From Thermaurantiacus tibetensis (lineage in GTDB: Bacteria > Pseudomonadota > Alphaproteobacteria > Sphingomonadales > Sphingomonadaceae), in assembly GCF_015354055.1 (NCBI RefSeq), contig NZ_JACHTM010000001.1:124001-188000 (forward strand): DNA of 64,000 nucleotides. The letters run 5' to 3'. Positions 44,591 to 54,454 of this stretch are shown piece after piece. Both the position numbers and the translations under genes were made by a program. The notes under the pieces were generated by a model. That model worked only from the letters and a program-made list of their open reading frames with translations. It was not told the DNA's origin and searched no databases. Numbering within the stretch: position 1 is the stretch's first letter; every line of letters starts with the position of its first letter.

Positions 44591-45782
44591 CCTGCTGCCG
44601 GTGGCGGCCGCGCAGGCGCGCCTCGTCGAGGCGGCTGCGCCGCTCCCGCCCGAGACGGTTCCGCTTGGCGCGGCCTGCGGCCGGGTGACGGCCGCACCGC
44701 ACGCGGCCCGGCTGGCCCAGCCTCCCGCCGATGTCTCGGCGATGGACGGCTGGGCCTGCCGCTTCGCCGACCTGCCCGGCCCGCTCGAGGTGGTGGGCGA
44801 GTCGGCCGCGGGCCGGCCCTGTTCCGGCGAGGTCGGGAGAGGGCAGGCGGTCCGCATCTTCACCGGCGCGGTCGTGCCGGCGGGGGCGGACACGGTGGTC
44901 GTCCAGGAGGAGATGGCGGCGGCGGGACGCGCCGTCCGTCTCGCCGGTGAAGGCCCGGCCGGGCCTGGCGCCAATATCCGTCGGGCGGGACAGGACTGTC
45001 GCGCGGGCGAACGTCTCGTCGCTGCCGGGGTCCGGCTCGGGCCGGCGCATCTCGGGCTTCTGGCCGCGGGCGGTCTGGCCGAGGTCTTGGTCCACCGCCG
45101 GCCCCGGGTGGCGCTGCTTGCCACTGGCGACGAGCTGGTGCCGCCCGGAGCCGAACCGGGGCCCGGCCAGATCGTCTCGTCGAACGGCGTGATGCTCGCA
45201 GCCCTTCTCGCCCGGTCCGGTGCCGAGGTCATCGACTGCGGGATCGTGCCCGACTCCCGCGCCGCGCTCAGCGCAGCCTTCGCGCGCGCGGCCGCCGCGG
45301 CCGACGTCGTCGTGACGCTCGGCGGCGCGTCCGTTGGGGACCATGACCTCGTCGCACCCGTCCTGCGCGAGGCTGGCGGCACGCTCGACTTCTGGCGTCT
45401 CGCGCTCCGCCCGGGCAAACCTTTGCTTGCCGGGTGGCTGGGGCCGGCGCGCGTCCTCGGGCTGCCGGGCAACCCTGTCTCGGCCTTCGTGTGCGCCACG
45501 CTCTTCCTGCAGCCGCTCGTCCGGCGCCTTCAGGGCGAGGAGTCCTGCCTTCCCGTCGAGACCTCGGCCCTGGCTGCCGTCGATCTCCCCGCCAACGGCC
45601 CCCGCCGCCACTATCTGCGCGCCCGCCTCGTGCCCGCCGAGGGGCTGCCTGCCGTCCGCCCGTTCGACCGGCAGGACAGCTCGCTGCTTTCGGTGCTTGC
45701 CGAGGCAGATGCACTTCTGGTGCGCCCCGAGCACGGGCCTCCGGCGCCGGCGGGCACGGTCGTTCCGGTGATAAGGCTCTGA
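44580..45782 (+). CDS. moeA: Molybdopterin molybdotransferase
   Basis: 400 residues from the GTG at 44580, within the last codons of moaC. It inserts molybdate into adenylylated molybdopterin. [33 protein letters not shown] and [21 protein letters not shown] (seen as consecutive short motifs) mark domains I-III, with [12 protein letters not shown] and [14 protein letters not shown] in the MoaB-like domain. The trpC-moaC-moeA-lexA order is characteristic of alphaproteobacteria. Confidence 0.95.
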   Translation: MAADLLPVAAAQARLVEAAAPLPPETVPLGAACGRVTAAPHAARLAQPPADVSAMDGWACRFADLPGPLEVVGESAAGRPCSGEVGRGQAVRIFTGAVVPAGADTVVVQEEMAAAGRAVRLAGEGPAGPGANIRRAGQDCRAGERLVAAGVRLGPAHLGLLAAGGLAEVLVHRRPRVALLATGDELVPPGAEPGPGQIVSSNGVMLAALLARSGAEVIDCGIVPDSRAALSAAFARAAAAADVVVTLGGASVGDHDLVAPVLREAGGTLDFWRLALRPGKPLLAGWLGPARVLGLPGNPVSAFVCATLFLQPLVRRLQGEESCLPVETSALAAVDLPANGPRRHYLRARLVPAEGLPAVRPFDRQDSSLLSVLAEADALLVRPEHGPPAPAGTVVPVIRL

Positions 45783-45788
45783 ACAGGC

Positions 45789-45831
45789 TTGACCGTCTCG
45801 CCTGAGTTCGCCTAATGTTCCTGCCATGTTC
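45789..45831 (+). promoter_or_regulatory. lexA promoter with a triple GTTC operator
   Basis: TTGACC (45789-45794) and a -10 CTAATG (45812-45817, 17-base spacer) lie in the moeA-lexA gap. GTTC occurs at 45806, 45817 and 45828, each pair separated by exactly 7 bases, giving two overlapping copies of the alphaproteobacterial SOS box GTTC-N7-GTTC. The first pair straddles the -10 element. LexA bound here would block its own promoter. Confidence 0.75.
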
Positions 45832-45868
45832 GGCAGGAGCATGGCATGACTCGGCAGGCGGTCCGGCG

Positions 45869-46552
45869 ATGCTGACGGCAAAGCAGCACGCGCTCCTGAG
45901 CTTCATTGCCGCCCGGCTCGAGGAGACGGGTGTGTCGCCCTCGTTCGAGGAGATGAAGGCGGCGCTCGATCTTCGCTCGAAGTCGGGCGTGCATCGGCTG
46001 GTCGAGGCGCTGGTCGAGCGAGGGTTCCTGCGGCGGCTGCCCAACCGCGCGCGCGCGCTCGAGGTTCTGCGGCTTCCCGGCGACGTGGGTGCGCGGCCTG
46101 CCGGTGGCCGCACCGCGACGGTGACGGACATTGCCGAGGCCCGCGCCCGGGCCGCTGCGCGGGCGGCACCGGCCGTCCGGGCGCTGCCGTTCGCCGGCCG
46201 CATCGCGGCAGGCCGCCCGATCGAGGCGGTGGAAGACCGGGAGACGCTCGAGGTCCCCGCCGACCTTCTCGGTGCAGGCGAGCACTACGCGCTCCAGGTC
46301 GTGGGCGACTCGATGGTCGAGGCCGGCATTCTCGACGGGGACTTCGCGCTCATCCGCAAGTGCGAGGAGGCCCGCCCCGGCGACATCGTCGTCGCGCTCA
46401 TCGACGATACCGAGGCCACCCTCAAGTATTTCCACCGGGAGAAGGGCATGATCCGCCTCGACCCGGCCAATGCCGCCTATCAGCCGCAGTTCTACCTGCC
46501 GTCGCGGGTGAAGATCCAGGGGCGGCTCGCCGGCCTGCTCCGCCGCTACTGA
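45869..46552 (+). CDS. lexA: LexA repressor
   Basis: 227 residues from the ATG at 45869; an in-frame ATG at 45815 lies inside the operator and is rejected. The winged-helix domain (1-68) reads [20 protein letters not shown] and so on, with recognition helix [12 protein letters not shown]. Self-cleavage would occur at A114-G115 in GRIAAGRP; the catalytic pair is S148 ([10 protein letters not shown]) and K186 ([10 protein letters not shown]). It represses SOS genes until RecA filaments trigger cleavage. It follows moeA and is under its own promoter. Confidence 0.97.
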   Translation: MLTAKQHALLSFIAARLEETGVSPSFEEMKAALDLRSKSGVHRLVEALVERGFLRRLPNRARALEVLRLPGDVGARPAGGRTATVTDIAEARARAAARAAPAVRALPFAGRIAAGRPIEAVEDRETLEVPADLLGAGEHYALQVVGDSMVEAGILDGDFALIRKCEEARPGDIVVALIDDTEATLKYFHREKGMIRLDPANAAYQPQFYLPSRVKIQGRLAGLLRRY

Positions 46553-46568
46553 GGGGCAGCGCAGGCCC

Positions 46569-48008
46569 ATGTCGAGCGGGTGGGCAGCGCAGTCCGCGCT
46601 GCGTCGTCTCGGGCCGGGCAGGCCTTGCGGATGGCGCGAGTTGCGCCAATCGTGCCTTGCGTCTGCCGTCCCGCTCGCCCTGTGGCTGCTCGCCATGACG
46701 GCACCTGCCGAAGCGGGCCTGCCGCCGTGCGGGGATCGCCTCGGCGCGCCGGTGCGCGCGGCGATCGCCGGCCATCTGGCAAGCGGCGCCAGCCCCGGCC
46801 TTGTCGTCGGCCTGATTGGCCCCGCGGGCGCCTGCGCCGAGGCCTTCGGCTCGGCGGGCAACCGCCGGCTCCGGGTCTCCGACCGCTTCGAGATCGGCTC
46901 CATCACCAAGACCTTCACCGCCCTGCTTCTGGCCGAGCGCGCCGGGGCGGGTGCCGTCGGCCTCGACACCAGGCTCGGCGACCTCCTCGGCGCCGAGGCG
47001 GGAGGGGCTGCCGGCGTGACGCTCGGGCAGCTGGCCAGCCACCGATCCGGCCTTCCGGCCCAGCCGCCGCAGCCGCCCGCGACCGATCCGGCCAATCCCT
47101 ACGCCCGGCTCCGCTGGTCCGATCTCGTGGCCGCGCTGGCCGGGTTCGAGCCGCCGCCCGTCGCGTCGGCCTATCTCTATTCCAATCTCGGCATGGGGGT
47201 TCTGGGGGAAGCGCTGGCGCGGCAGGCCGGCATGCCATGGGAAGGGCTTCTGCGCCGCCGCCTGCTGCGTCCGCTGGCGCTCGGCCAGATTGGCACCGGC
47301 GCGTCTGGCCTGGTTCCGGCCCATGTGGGGGCCGCGCGCGTTCCCCACTGGGAGCTGCCGGCGATCGCTGGCGCCGGCGCGCTCAGGGCCGATTCCGCGG
47401 CGATGCTGCGCTGGCTCGCGCTTCAGCTGCGGCCGCCCGCCGGGCCTCTGGGCGCTGCCATCCGGGCAACGCATGTGCCGCAGGGGCCAACGCCCATCGC
47501 GGGCAGCCGGGTGGCGCTCGCCTGGCATGTCCGCGAGACGCCCGGGCATCCGGCCATCTGGTGGCACAATGGCGGCACGGGAGGGCACCGCAGCTTCGTC
47601 GGCTTCGTGCCGGCCACGGGGTCGGGCGTCGTCCTGCTTGCCAATGGCGAAGGTGCGCCCGACGCCATCGGCTTCCACCTGCTCGATGCCGCGCGGCCCC
47701 TGCCGGTGCCGCGGGCCCATCGGTCCGCCGATCCCGCCGATCTCGCCGGCCTCCCCGGCCGCTACCGCCTGCCCGATGGTTCAAAGCTGCGGGTGCTGCG
47801 CGAGGGCGAACAGCTGTTCGTCGCCGGCCCGGAGGGCGGCCGAACCGGTCTCTATGCCGAGGGGCCGGGCCGCTTCTTCCTGCGCGCCCTGCCACTCTCG
47901 GTCGCGGTGCACCACGACGGTGAAAGGGTCGAGGCGCTCCTCATCGGCGAAGGGGCCGAGGCCGCGCGCGCCGACCGCCTGGCCGACCCGTCGGGCCCGC
48001 GGGGCTGA
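46569..48008 (+). CDS. Serine hydrolase of the beta-lactamase class C family
   Basis: 479 residues; an N-terminal hydrophobic stretch ending TAPAEAG (about 33-49) is the export signal. The catalytic SxxK is S111-I-T-K114, YLYSNLGMG supplies YxN, and WWHNGGTGGHRSF is the HxG-type third motif. A C-terminal small domain (about 375-470) resembles the DUF3471/lipocalin-like domain appended to many esterases of this family. It probably hydrolyses a peptide or ester in the periplasm. It starts 16 bases after lexA and may share part of its transcript; comEC, a common follower of lexA in relatives, is absent. Confidence 0.83.
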   Translation: MSSGWAAQSALRRLGPGRPCGWRELRQSCLASAVPLALWLLAMTAPAEAGLPPCGDRLGAPVRAAIAGHLASGASPGLVVGLIGPAGACAEAFGSAGNRRLRVSDRFEIGSITKTFTALLLAERAGAGAVGLDTRLGDLLGAEAGGAAGVTLGQLASHRSGLPAQPPQPPATDPANPYARLRWSDLVAALAGFEPPPVASAYLYSNLGMGVLGEALARQAGMPWEGLLRRRLLRPLALGQIGTGASGLVPAHVGAARVPHWELPAIAGAGALRADSAAMLRWLALQLRPPAGPLGAAIRATHVPQGPTPIAGSRVALAWHVRETPGHPAIWWHNGGTGGHRSFVGFVPATGSGVVLLANGEGAPDAIGFHLLDAARPLPVPRAHRSADPADLAGLPGRYRLPDGSKLRVLREGEQLFVAGPEGGRTGLYAEGPGRFFLRALPLSVAVHHDGERVEALLIGEGAEAARADRLADPSGPRG

Positions 48009-48053
48009 CGGGGCCTCCGCCCGCGCCGCGCCGGCTGCCAGGGCCCGCGGGGG

Positions 48054-50249
48054 TCAGCCCATCGCTTTGGCCGCGCTCCCCATGAGGGCCGGGAAGAAGC
48101 GCTCGTGGGCCGCCCGCAGCGCCTCGAGCGGGATGGCGCCGTGACCCTCGACCGCAAGCGCCGCGCCGCCCGTTTCCCCCAGCCGCACGAGCGGCACGGG
48201 GCAGGGCGGCAGCTCGGTGCCGGCAGGCGTGGTGGCGAGGTAGCGCCCCTGGTCCTCGCCAAAGGCCATGGCCGTCGCCGCCCCCTCCGGCAGCGCGATC
48301 GCAGCGCCGATGCCACCGCCAAGCGCCATCTCGGCGAGCGCCACGAGGAGCCCGCCGTCGGAGAGGTCGTGCACCGCCGTCACCCGGCGCTCCGCGATCA
48401 TGCGGCGCACCCAGTCGCCGGCCGCGCGCTCGGCGGCAAGATCCACCGGCGGCGGCGGGCCGTCCTCGCGGCCCCGGCATTCGCGCAGCCACAGCGACTG
48501 GCCGAGATGGCCGCGCGTCTCTCCCACGAGCCAGATCGTCTCGCCCGCGGCCTTGAACGCCGGGGTGGCCGCCTCGGCCCAGTCGGCCAGCAGGCCGACG
48601 CCGCCGATCGACGGGGTGGGCTGGATCTTCCGCCCCTCGGTCTCGTTGTAGAGGCTGACGTTGCCGGAGACGACGGGAAAGTCGAGCGCGAGGCAGGCCG
48701 CGCGCATGCCTTCGATGCAGCCGACGAACTGGCCCATGACGACCGGGTCGGTGGGGGCGGCGAAGTTCATGCAGTCGGTGATGGCAAGCGGTGTCGCGCC
48801 GGCGGCGGTCAGGTTGCGCCACGCCTCGGCCACCGCCTGGGCGCCGCCTGCCACCGGATCCGCGGCGCAGTAGCGGGGCGTGCAGTCGGCGGTGAGGGCC
48901 AGCGCCATGCGCGTGCCATGGACGCGGACGACGGCAGCGTCTCCCCCGGGCCGCACCACCGTGTCGGCGCCGACCATGTGGTCATACTGCTCCCACACCC
49001 AGCGGCGCGAGGCGAGGTCAGGCGAGCCCATGAGCTGCACGAGGTCACGCAGGAGGTCCGCAGACGCGGGCGCGTCGGCAAGCGGCGGCGGCGGGGGCGT
49101 CCGCACCCAGGGCCGGTCGTACTTCGGCGCTCCTTCCGAGAGCGGGCCGAGCGGAAGGTTGGCCACCTGCTCGCCGTGGAAGAAGAGCTGGAGCCGGCCG
49201 GTCGAGGTGATCTCGCCGATGACGGCGAAGGCCAGGCCCCACTTGCGGAAGATGGCTTCCGCCTCGGCCTCCCGGCCGGGTTTCAGCACCATCAGCATCC
49301 GCTCCTGGCTTTCGGAGAGCATGAACTCGTAAGGAGTCATGCCCGTCTCGCGCGCCGGCACCCGCTCGAGGTCGAGGCGGATACCCACTCCGCCCTTGCT
49401 CGCCATCTCGACCGACGAGGAGGTGAGCCCGGCTGCCCCCATGTCCTGGATGGCGATGACGGCATCGGTCGCCATCAGCTCGAGACAGGCCTCGATGAGG
49501 AGCTTCTCGAGGAACGGGTCCCCCACCTGCACGGTCGGGCGCTTCTCCTCGGAGCTCGCGTCGAACTCGGCCGAGGCCATGGTCGCGCCGTGGATGCCGT
49601 CGCGGCCGGTCGCCGAGCCGACGTAGACGACGGGGTTGCCGACGCCTGCGGCAGCCGAGCGGAAGAGGCGGTCGGCGCGGGCCACGCCGACGCACATGGC
49701 ATTCACGAGGATGTTCCCGTTGTAGCTGGGGTGGAACCGCACCTCGCCGCCGACCGTCGGCACGCCGACGCAGTTGCCGTAGCCGCCGATGCCGGCCACC
49801 ACGCCCCTGACGAGGTGCCGGGTGCGCGGGTGGTCGGGCGCGCCGAAGCTGAGCGCGTCGAGGAGCGCGACCGGGCGCGCCCCCATGGTGAAGACGTCGC
49901 GGAGGATCCCACCCACACCGGTTGCCGCGCCCTGGTAGGGCTCGATGAAGCTCGGGTGGTTGTGGCTCTCCATCTTGAACACGGCGGCAAGGGGGTTGCC
50001 TTCCGGGTCGGTGCCAATGGCGACGGCGCCGGCATTCTCCCCCGGGCCCTGGATGACCCAGGGCGCCTCGGTCGGGAGCCGCGCGAGGTGAAGCCGCGAC
50101 GACTTGTAGGAGCAGTGCTCCGACCACATGACCGAGAAGATCCCGAGCTCGAGCAGGTTCGGCGCGCGGCCGAGGTGCTCGAGGATCAGGGCATATTCGT
50201 CGGGCGAGAGGCCATGGTCGGCGACGATCTCGGGAGTCACGGCGGTCAT
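48054..50249 (-). CDS. purL: Phosphoribosylformylglycinamidine synthase subunit II
   Basis: 731 residues, the small PurL used with PurS and PurQ. It makes FGAM from FGAR in purine synthesis. The N-terminal part has [17 protein letters not shown], the ATP site [17 protein letters not shown] and [31 protein letters not shown] and [16 protein letters not shown] lie in the second half. It is a lone gene here; purS and purQ are not in the window. Confidence 0.96.
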   Translation of the reverse strand: MTAVTPEIVADHGLSPDEYALILEHLGRAPNLLELGIFSVMWSEHCSYKSSRLHLARLPTEAPWVIQGPGENAGAVAIGTDPEGNPLAAVFKMESHNHPSFIEPYQGAATGVGGILRDVFTMGARPVALLDALSFGAPDHPRTRHLVRGVVAGIGGYGNCVGVPTVGGEVRFHPSYNGNILVNAMCVGVARADRLFRSAAAGVGNPVVYVGSATGRDGIHGATMASAEFDASSEEKRPTVQVGDPFLEKLLIEACLELMATDAVIAIQDMGAAGLTSSSVEMASKGGVGIRLDLERVPARETGMTPYEFMLSESQERMLMVLKPGREAEAEAIFRKWGLAFAVIGEITSTGRLQLFFHGEQVANLPLGPLSEGAPKYDRPWVRTPPPPPLADAPASADLLRDLVQLMGSPDLASRRWVWEQYDHMVGADTVVRPGGDAAVVRVHGTRMALALTADCTPRYCAADPVAGGAQAVAEAWRNLTAAGATPLAITDCMNFAAPTDPVVMGQFVGCIEGMRAACLALDFPVVSGNVSLYNETEGRKIQPTPSIGGVGLLADWAEAATPAFKAAGETIWLVGETRGHLGQSLWLRECRGREDGPPPPVDLAAERAAGDWVRRMIAERRVTAVHDLSDGGLLVALAEMALGGGIGAAIALPEGAATAMAFGEDQGRYLATTPAGTELPPCPVPLVRLGETGGAALAVEGHGAIPLEALRAAHERFFPALMGSAAKAMG

Positions 50250-50274
50250 GGCCCGGCCTTAGCGGTGCGGCCGG

Positions 50275-51543
50275 CTAGCCGCCAGCGGCCTCCCGCGGCT
50301 GGGGCACGAGCGTGGCCGCGCCGGGTGCGAGACCGCGCAGGATCCGGTTGAGGAAGGCGGCATTGTCCCACTCGGGGCTCTTCGGCGGGCTCTCGCCCAT
50401 CCGCAGCACGATGAGCCGGGCAGACGGCACGATGAAGACCACCTGGTTCGCGTTGCCGTCAAAGAGGAAGGTGTCGGCTGCCAGATAGGGCTCCGAGTGG
50501 AGAACCTTGGGCGCCGGCCGGTTCGGGTTGGCGAAACCGCGCCGCTCGACATAGGGGCCGGCAACCCAGACGCCGAGGCCATAGTGGGGATTCTGGGGGG
50601 TGGCACGCCGCATCTCCCCGACATAGCCCTCCGGCAGCAGCCGGCGGCCGTTCGCGACGCCGTCGTCCATGAGCAGCCGGGCAAGGCCGAGGAAGGTGCG
50701 CGCCGGCAAGAGGATGCAGCAGCCCGAATGGGCAAGCCCGCCGGGCCGGTTCACCCAGACCTGGCCCCCGGCAAGCCCCGCGGGCTTCAGCACTTCCTCG
50801 GAGAGGAAGCGGGCGTAGCGCATGCCGGTCGCCCGCTCGATCACGAGCGCGACGAGCTCGGAGGTCACGTTGGCATATTCGTAGACACTGCCGGGCGGGT
50901 CGGTCAGTGGATACTCCTCGAGGATCACCCGCTCGTGCACCGGCGAGAGGTAGGCACGCGACCAGATGTTCGAAGGATCGGTCGAGAAGCCCTGTGCGAG
51001 AAGCCCAGAGCGCATGTCGAGGAGGTGGCGCACCCGCATCTCGGCCTTCGGCGTGCCCCGCCACTCGGGCAGGAAATCGGCGACCGGCTGGTCGAGCGAG
51101 CGGATGCGGCCGAGCGCGATCGCGCGGCCGACGGCGATGGCGGTCAGCGGCTTGGCAAGCGATTTCGCGACGAGCGGCGTCTCGGCCGTGGCGCCGCCGA
51201 AGTAGCGCTCGGCCACCAGCGCGCCATCGCGCCAGACGAGGAAGGCGGAGGAGCGCGCAGCCTCGGCGACGCGCGCGGCCTCGGCAAGTGCCCCCGGGTC
51301 GAGGCCCTTGGCCTGCGGCGGAGCGACAGGCAGGCGGGCGGGCCGCCTGGCGCCCGGCACGGCCTCGAGCGGGTCGTAGCTCGCCGCCGTCTCGCCGCTG
51401 CCGGCCATCTGCGCGCGGAAGCGCTCAAGGTAGATCCGCTCGGCCTCCTCGGCCGACATCGGCGGATAGGCGGGCGGCGCGGCCGCGGCCGGCGCGGCAG
51501 CGAGCACGAGGGCGGCGCGAAGCATGGCAAGCAGGCGCAGCAT
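50275..51543 (-). CDS. Exported serine hydrolase of the IclR-linked locus
   Basis: 422 residues from the ATG at 51543. A signal peptide ends around AAPAAAAPP (residues 1-24). SxxK is S128-L-A-K131 in LVAKSLAKPL, and VYEYANVTSELVALV holds the YxN motif. The closing strand WDNAAFLNRIL is normal for this 6-aminohexanoate-dimer hydrolase-like esterase group. It is divergent from the b561-cytochrome c fusion, and a 17-bp palindrome shared with three other promoters of the locus lies between them. A role in the first hydrolytic step on an ester or amide substrate is plausible. Confidence 0.83.
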   Translation of the reverse strand: MLRLLAMLRAALVLAAAPAAAAPPAYPPMSAEEAERIYLERFRAQMAGSGETAASYDPLEAVPGARRPARLPVAPPQAKGLDPGALAEAARVAEAARSSAFLVWRDGALVAERYFGGATAETPLVAKSLAKPLTAIAVGRAIALGRIRSLDQPVADFLPEWRGTPKAEMRVRHLLDMRSGLLAQGFSTDPSNIWSRAYLSPVHERVILEEYPLTDPPGSVYEYANVTSELVALVIERATGMRYARFLSEEVLKPAGLAGGQVWVNRPGGLAHSGCCILLPARTFLGLARLLMDDGVANGRRLLPEGYVGEMRRATPQNPHYGLGVWVAGPYVERRGFANPNRPAPKVLHSEPYLAADTFLFDGNANQVVFIVPSARLIVLRMGESPPKSPEWDNAAFLNRILRGLAPGAATLVPQPREAAGG

Positions 51544-51595
51544 GGCCCATCCATGTTCCACGGTCCCCGCGCCTCCGTCCGCTGCCCCGCCCGTT

Positions 51596-51612
51596 TCTCC
51601 GCTTGGCGGAGA
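51596..51612. promoter_or_regulatory. Predicted IclR operator 1
   Basis: TCTCCGC-TTG-GCGGAGA is a perfect 7-bp dyad with a 3-base centre. It lies 53 bases before the serine hydrolase start on one side and 52 bases before the b561-cytochrome c start on the other, so it could control both. It matches the sites at 55882, 59454 and 60321. Confidence 0.6.
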
Positions 51613-51663
51613 TTTGCGCCAGCCGCCCCACCCGCGCGCCGCCGCCTCGCCTAGCCGCAGCCC

Positions 51664-52962
51664 ATGGCCTCGCCCCCGCCCGGCTATTCGCGCCTCGGGA
51701 TCGTCTCGGGCTGGACGCTGCCGTTCCTCTACGTCGCCCACTCGGCCGTCACCATCATGCTGGCGCGGACCGACCGGCTGCTGCCGCTCAGGGAGGAGCT
51801 GCGCGGCGTGCACTACCTCGTGGGCGGCCTCATCCTGGTGGCCGTGGTGCTGCGGCTGTGGGCCTGGACCAGGGAGCGCCCGGCGCCGCCTCCGGGCCTT
51901 CCCGCTTCCGCCTTCGCCTGGGGCCGCGCGCTCGCGCTGGCGACGCTCCTCCTCCTGCTTGCCGCGCCGCTCCTCGGCCTCGTCTACGCCTGGGCGGATG
52001 GGCTTCCCGTCCGCTTCGGGCCGCTTGCGCTGCCGCAGCTCCTCGAGCGGGACCGCGCGCTCTGGCAGGCTGCGGGCTACTTCCACTCCGGCCTCGGCTT
52101 CATGCTGGTCGTGCTCAACCTCGCGACGGTCCTGAGCGCCGGTCTCCTGCTGCTGCGCTTCGGCCACGGCCTGGTCTCGGCCTTCCCGCCCGGGCACGGG
52201 CTCTTCGCCTTTCTCGGCCTTTCCTCCACCGTCTACGCCTTTGCCACCTTCCGGTCGCCCGAGCCGGGGCCGGTCGCGGTCGGCGTCTTCTGGGCACTGG
52301 CCGCCGGAGTGGCCGCGCTCGCTTGGTGGCTGGGACGCCGCCGGGCGCCGCGTGCGGTCAGCCGCCGCGTCTCGCCCGCCGCGCGGGTGGCGGCCGGCCT
52401 TGGCGCGGCCGCGCTCCTCCTGTTCGGCGCTGCCGGACCGTGGCTCCTGTTCCGCGTCTCTCCCTTTTCCGGCCCGGCCGACGTTGCCGTCGTCGACGGG
52501 GTGGACTGGCACGTCACGCCGGCCGTGGCCGAGCTTTCGATCCGCCCGCCCGACGCCTTCGAACGGCAGGTCGAGGCCGAGACGTTCAAATGGTGCCGCT
52601 TCTGCCACAACCTCCAGCCCGGCGGCGACCAGCACAAGGTGGGCCCCAACCTCTACAACATCGTGGGCCAGCGGGCCGGCACGGTGCCGGGCTTCGCCTA
52701 TTCGGAGGCGATGCGCCGGGCGCGCGAGGCGGGGCTCGTGTGGACCGAGGAGGCCCTTGCCGCCTACATCGCCGACCCGCAGCGGAACATGCCGGGCACG
52801 ACGATGATCGTCTCGTCGGGCCCCATCCCCGACCCGAAGGTGCAGGCGGCCATCATCAACATCCTGAAGCGCGAGACCGCGCCGCGGGGCGGGCACGGGC
52901 GCCAGGCGGACCCGAGCGCCGCGCCGGCCGGGGAGGAGCGGCCGGCAGGCGAGGCGCGCTAG
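51664..52962 (+). CDS. Membrane b561-like/cytochrome c fusion
   Basis: 432 residues. The N-terminal part has about seven membrane helices; H26, H50 and H141 within the first four are candidate haem b ligands, giving a cytochrome b561-like layout. A class I cytochrome c domain follows at 290-410, with CRFCH at 311-315, HKVGPNLYNIVGQRAG after it and RNMPGTTM as the methionine-bearing segment. The C-terminal tail is Ala/Pro/Glu-rich. It could take electrons from periplasmic or membrane dehydrogenases and pass them to the respiratory chain, for example from the flavoproteins of this locus. The exact partner is unknown. Confidence 0.8.
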   Translation: MASPPPGYSRLGIVSGWTLPFLYVAHSAVTIMLARTDRLLPLREELRGVHYLVGGLILVAVVLRLWAWTRERPAPPPGLPASAFAWGRALALATLLLLLAAPLLGLVYAWADGLPVRFGPLALPQLLERDRALWQAAGYFHSGLGFMLVVLNLATVLSAGLLLLRFGHGLVSAFPPGHGLFAFLGLSSTVYAFATFRSPEPGPVAVGVFWALAAGVAALAWWLGRRRAPRAVSRRVSPAARVAAGLGAAALLLFGAAGPWLLFRVSPFSGPADVAVVDGVDWHVTPAVAELSIRPPDAFERQVEAETFKWCRFCHNLQPGGDQHKVGPNLYNIVGQRAGTVPGFAYSEAMRRAREAGLVWTEEALAAYIADPQRNMPGTTMIVSSGPIPDPKVQAAIINILKRETAPRGGHGRQADPSAAPAGEERPAGEAR

Positions 52963-53318
52963 ACCTCGCCCTCCTCGATCCGGCGGATGGTCTCCCAGTA
53001 GCGCGCCCGGTCCTCGCCGGCGGCAAGCTCGTCGAGCTCCTCGGTCAGCGCCGCGAGCACCCGCTCGAGCAGTGCCTCGCGCCGCGCCTCGCGCCGCGCG
53101 GTCTCCGCCGCGTCCGGCCGGTGGGCGTCGATGGCCCCGGGGTCGAGCCCGGCGAGCGCCTCGACGGTTGCCAGCCGGTCGGCAAGCACCGAGACCTCGC
53201 CCGCGAGCGTCAGCACCATGCGGATCAGCCGGTCGATCGCGGGGTCGGCGTGGAAGCCCGGCCGCCCGCCCCTCACGTGGCGCTGAAGCGGCGGCAGCGG
53301 CGCATCGGCCCCGCTCAT
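52959..53318 (-). CDS. Small helical protein coupled to the methyltransferase-like gene
   Basis: 119 residues from the ATG at 53318, overlapping the methyltransferase stop by 4 bases. The N-terminal part LQRHVRGGRPGFHADPAIDR is followed by long amphipathic helices and a likely coiled coil (EALLERVLAALTEELDELAA), ending YWETIRRIEEGEV. There is no signal peptide. It could be a small regulatory or assembly partner of the flavoprotein or methyltransferase. I do not recognise a family. It overlaps the b561-cytochrome c gene tail to tail by 4 bases. Confidence 0.62.
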   Translation of the reverse strand: MSGADAPLPPLQRHVRGGRPGFHADPAIDRLIRMVLTLAGEVSVLADRLATVEALAGLDPGAIDAHRPDAAETARREARREALLERVLAALTEELDELAAGEDRARYWETIRRIEEGEV

Positions 53319-54454
53319 GGCGCAACCGCCAGGAGCGCGAGGAAGCCGCGGCTCTTCGCGCGCGGGTCGTCGGGCGCATTGTTCTGGCTCTGGCGCACGA
53401 CGTCGGCCGAAAGCGTGGCGAGCTCCACCTCGGTGAACCCCGCGTCGCGCGCAAGGGCCTCGAGGTCGGCGCGGCGGTAGCGGCGCCAGAAGGGCTCGTT
53501 GTTGTAGTGAGTCTCGTTCTCCTGGAGGAAGGTGGCCCAGGGGTCGTCGTCCTCGAAGCGCGGCTGGTCGACGTGGAGCATCACTCCGCCGGGTGCCAGC
53601 AGCCGACGGCTTTCGGCGAGGATGCGCGGCAGGCCGCGGCTCGAGGTCTCGTGCAGCACGATCGAGGAGGTGACGAGGTCGAAGTGCCCGTCGGGGTAGG
53701 GCGTGGCCTCGGCGTTCGCCTGGCGGAAGTGGACGGGAACGCCAAGGCTCTCGGCGCGGAGGTGGGCGTAGCGGAGCAGGGCCGCCCCGACGTCGATGCC
53801 GTGGAGCTCCGCATCCGGCCAGACCTCCGCCCACGGCAGGGTGGCGTGGCCCACGCCGCAGCCCATGTCGAGGATCCGGCCGGGGCGAAAGTGCGGCAGG
53901 CGCGTGGCGAGGAAGCGCGCGGCAAGCCGGCCGACTGCGTCGTTCGCCGGGCCCATGAGCCCCGACATGTAGACATGGACGCCGCGGTCGTAGATCCGGC
54001 CAGCGCCAAGGTCGTCCGGCCCGCGGTCCTGCAGGTAGCCGCCGGGCATGCAGTGGATGTCGATGGCATCGACATAGGCGGGCGCTTCGACCTCGGGGTC
54101 GAGCACGAGGCTGCCCCCGGCCGGCGGCGGGGGGGAGGGGGGCGGCGCCGCCTCGGCAGCAGCCACGAGGCCCTGCCAGATGAGCTCCTGGCTTGCGCGG
54201 CGGGCGGAGAGGTAGAAGCGGTACCAGGGGTCCGCGTCCATGGCCGCGCGGATGTCGTCGGGCGACTGCGGGGCGCGGCCCTTCTCCGCGGTGAAGCGGG
54301 CGGCCGCGCGCCGGTCGTAGACGATGCGGGTGCCGGGCATGAGCCGCGAGGTCACGAGGTTGCGCAGCGTGAAGGCGAAGGCCGAGCGGGCGCGCGCGTC
54401 ATGATCCAGCGGGAGGAGCGCGGCATGCTCCGTCATGGGAACGAGCGACTTCAT
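53315..54454 (-). CDS. SAM-dependent methyltransferase-like protein
   Basis: 379 residues. A long N-terminal extension (1-185) with MTEHAALLPLDHDARARSAF and a Pro-rich loop precedes a class I methyltransferase fold. Motif I is ILDMGCGVGHATLPW (194-208), with acidic motif II in LHGIDVGAALL and motif IV in HFDLVTSSIVLHE. Its start overlaps the flavoprotein stop by 4 bases. The metal- and cofactor-free N-terminal part may bind the substrate. Methylation of a hydroxyl or carboxyl of a ring compound is a plausible role; the substrate is unknown. Confidence 0.78.
   Translation of the reverse strand: MKSLVPMTEHAALLPLDHDARARSAFAFTLRNLVTSRLMPGTRIVYDRRAAARFTAEKGRAPQSPDDIRAAMDADPWYRFYLSARRASQELIWQGLVAAAEAAPPPSPPPPAGGSLVLDPEVEAPAYVDAIDIHCMPGGYLQDRGPDDLGAGRIYDRGVHVYMSGLMGPANDAVGRLAARFLATRLPHFRPGRILDMGCGVGHATLPWAEVWPDAELHGIDVGAALLRYAHLRAESLGVPVHFRQANAEATPYPDGHFDLVTSSIVLHETSSRGLPRILAESRRLLAPGGVMLHVDQPRFEDDDPWATFLQENETHYNNEPFWRRYRRADLEALARDAGFTEVELATLSADVVRQSQNNAPDDPRAKSRGFLALLAVAP

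Noticed and set aside
45815-45868. Longer LexA start at the ATG at 45815
   Set aside because: It would put the start codon inside the operator and -10 region and add residues not found in LexA.
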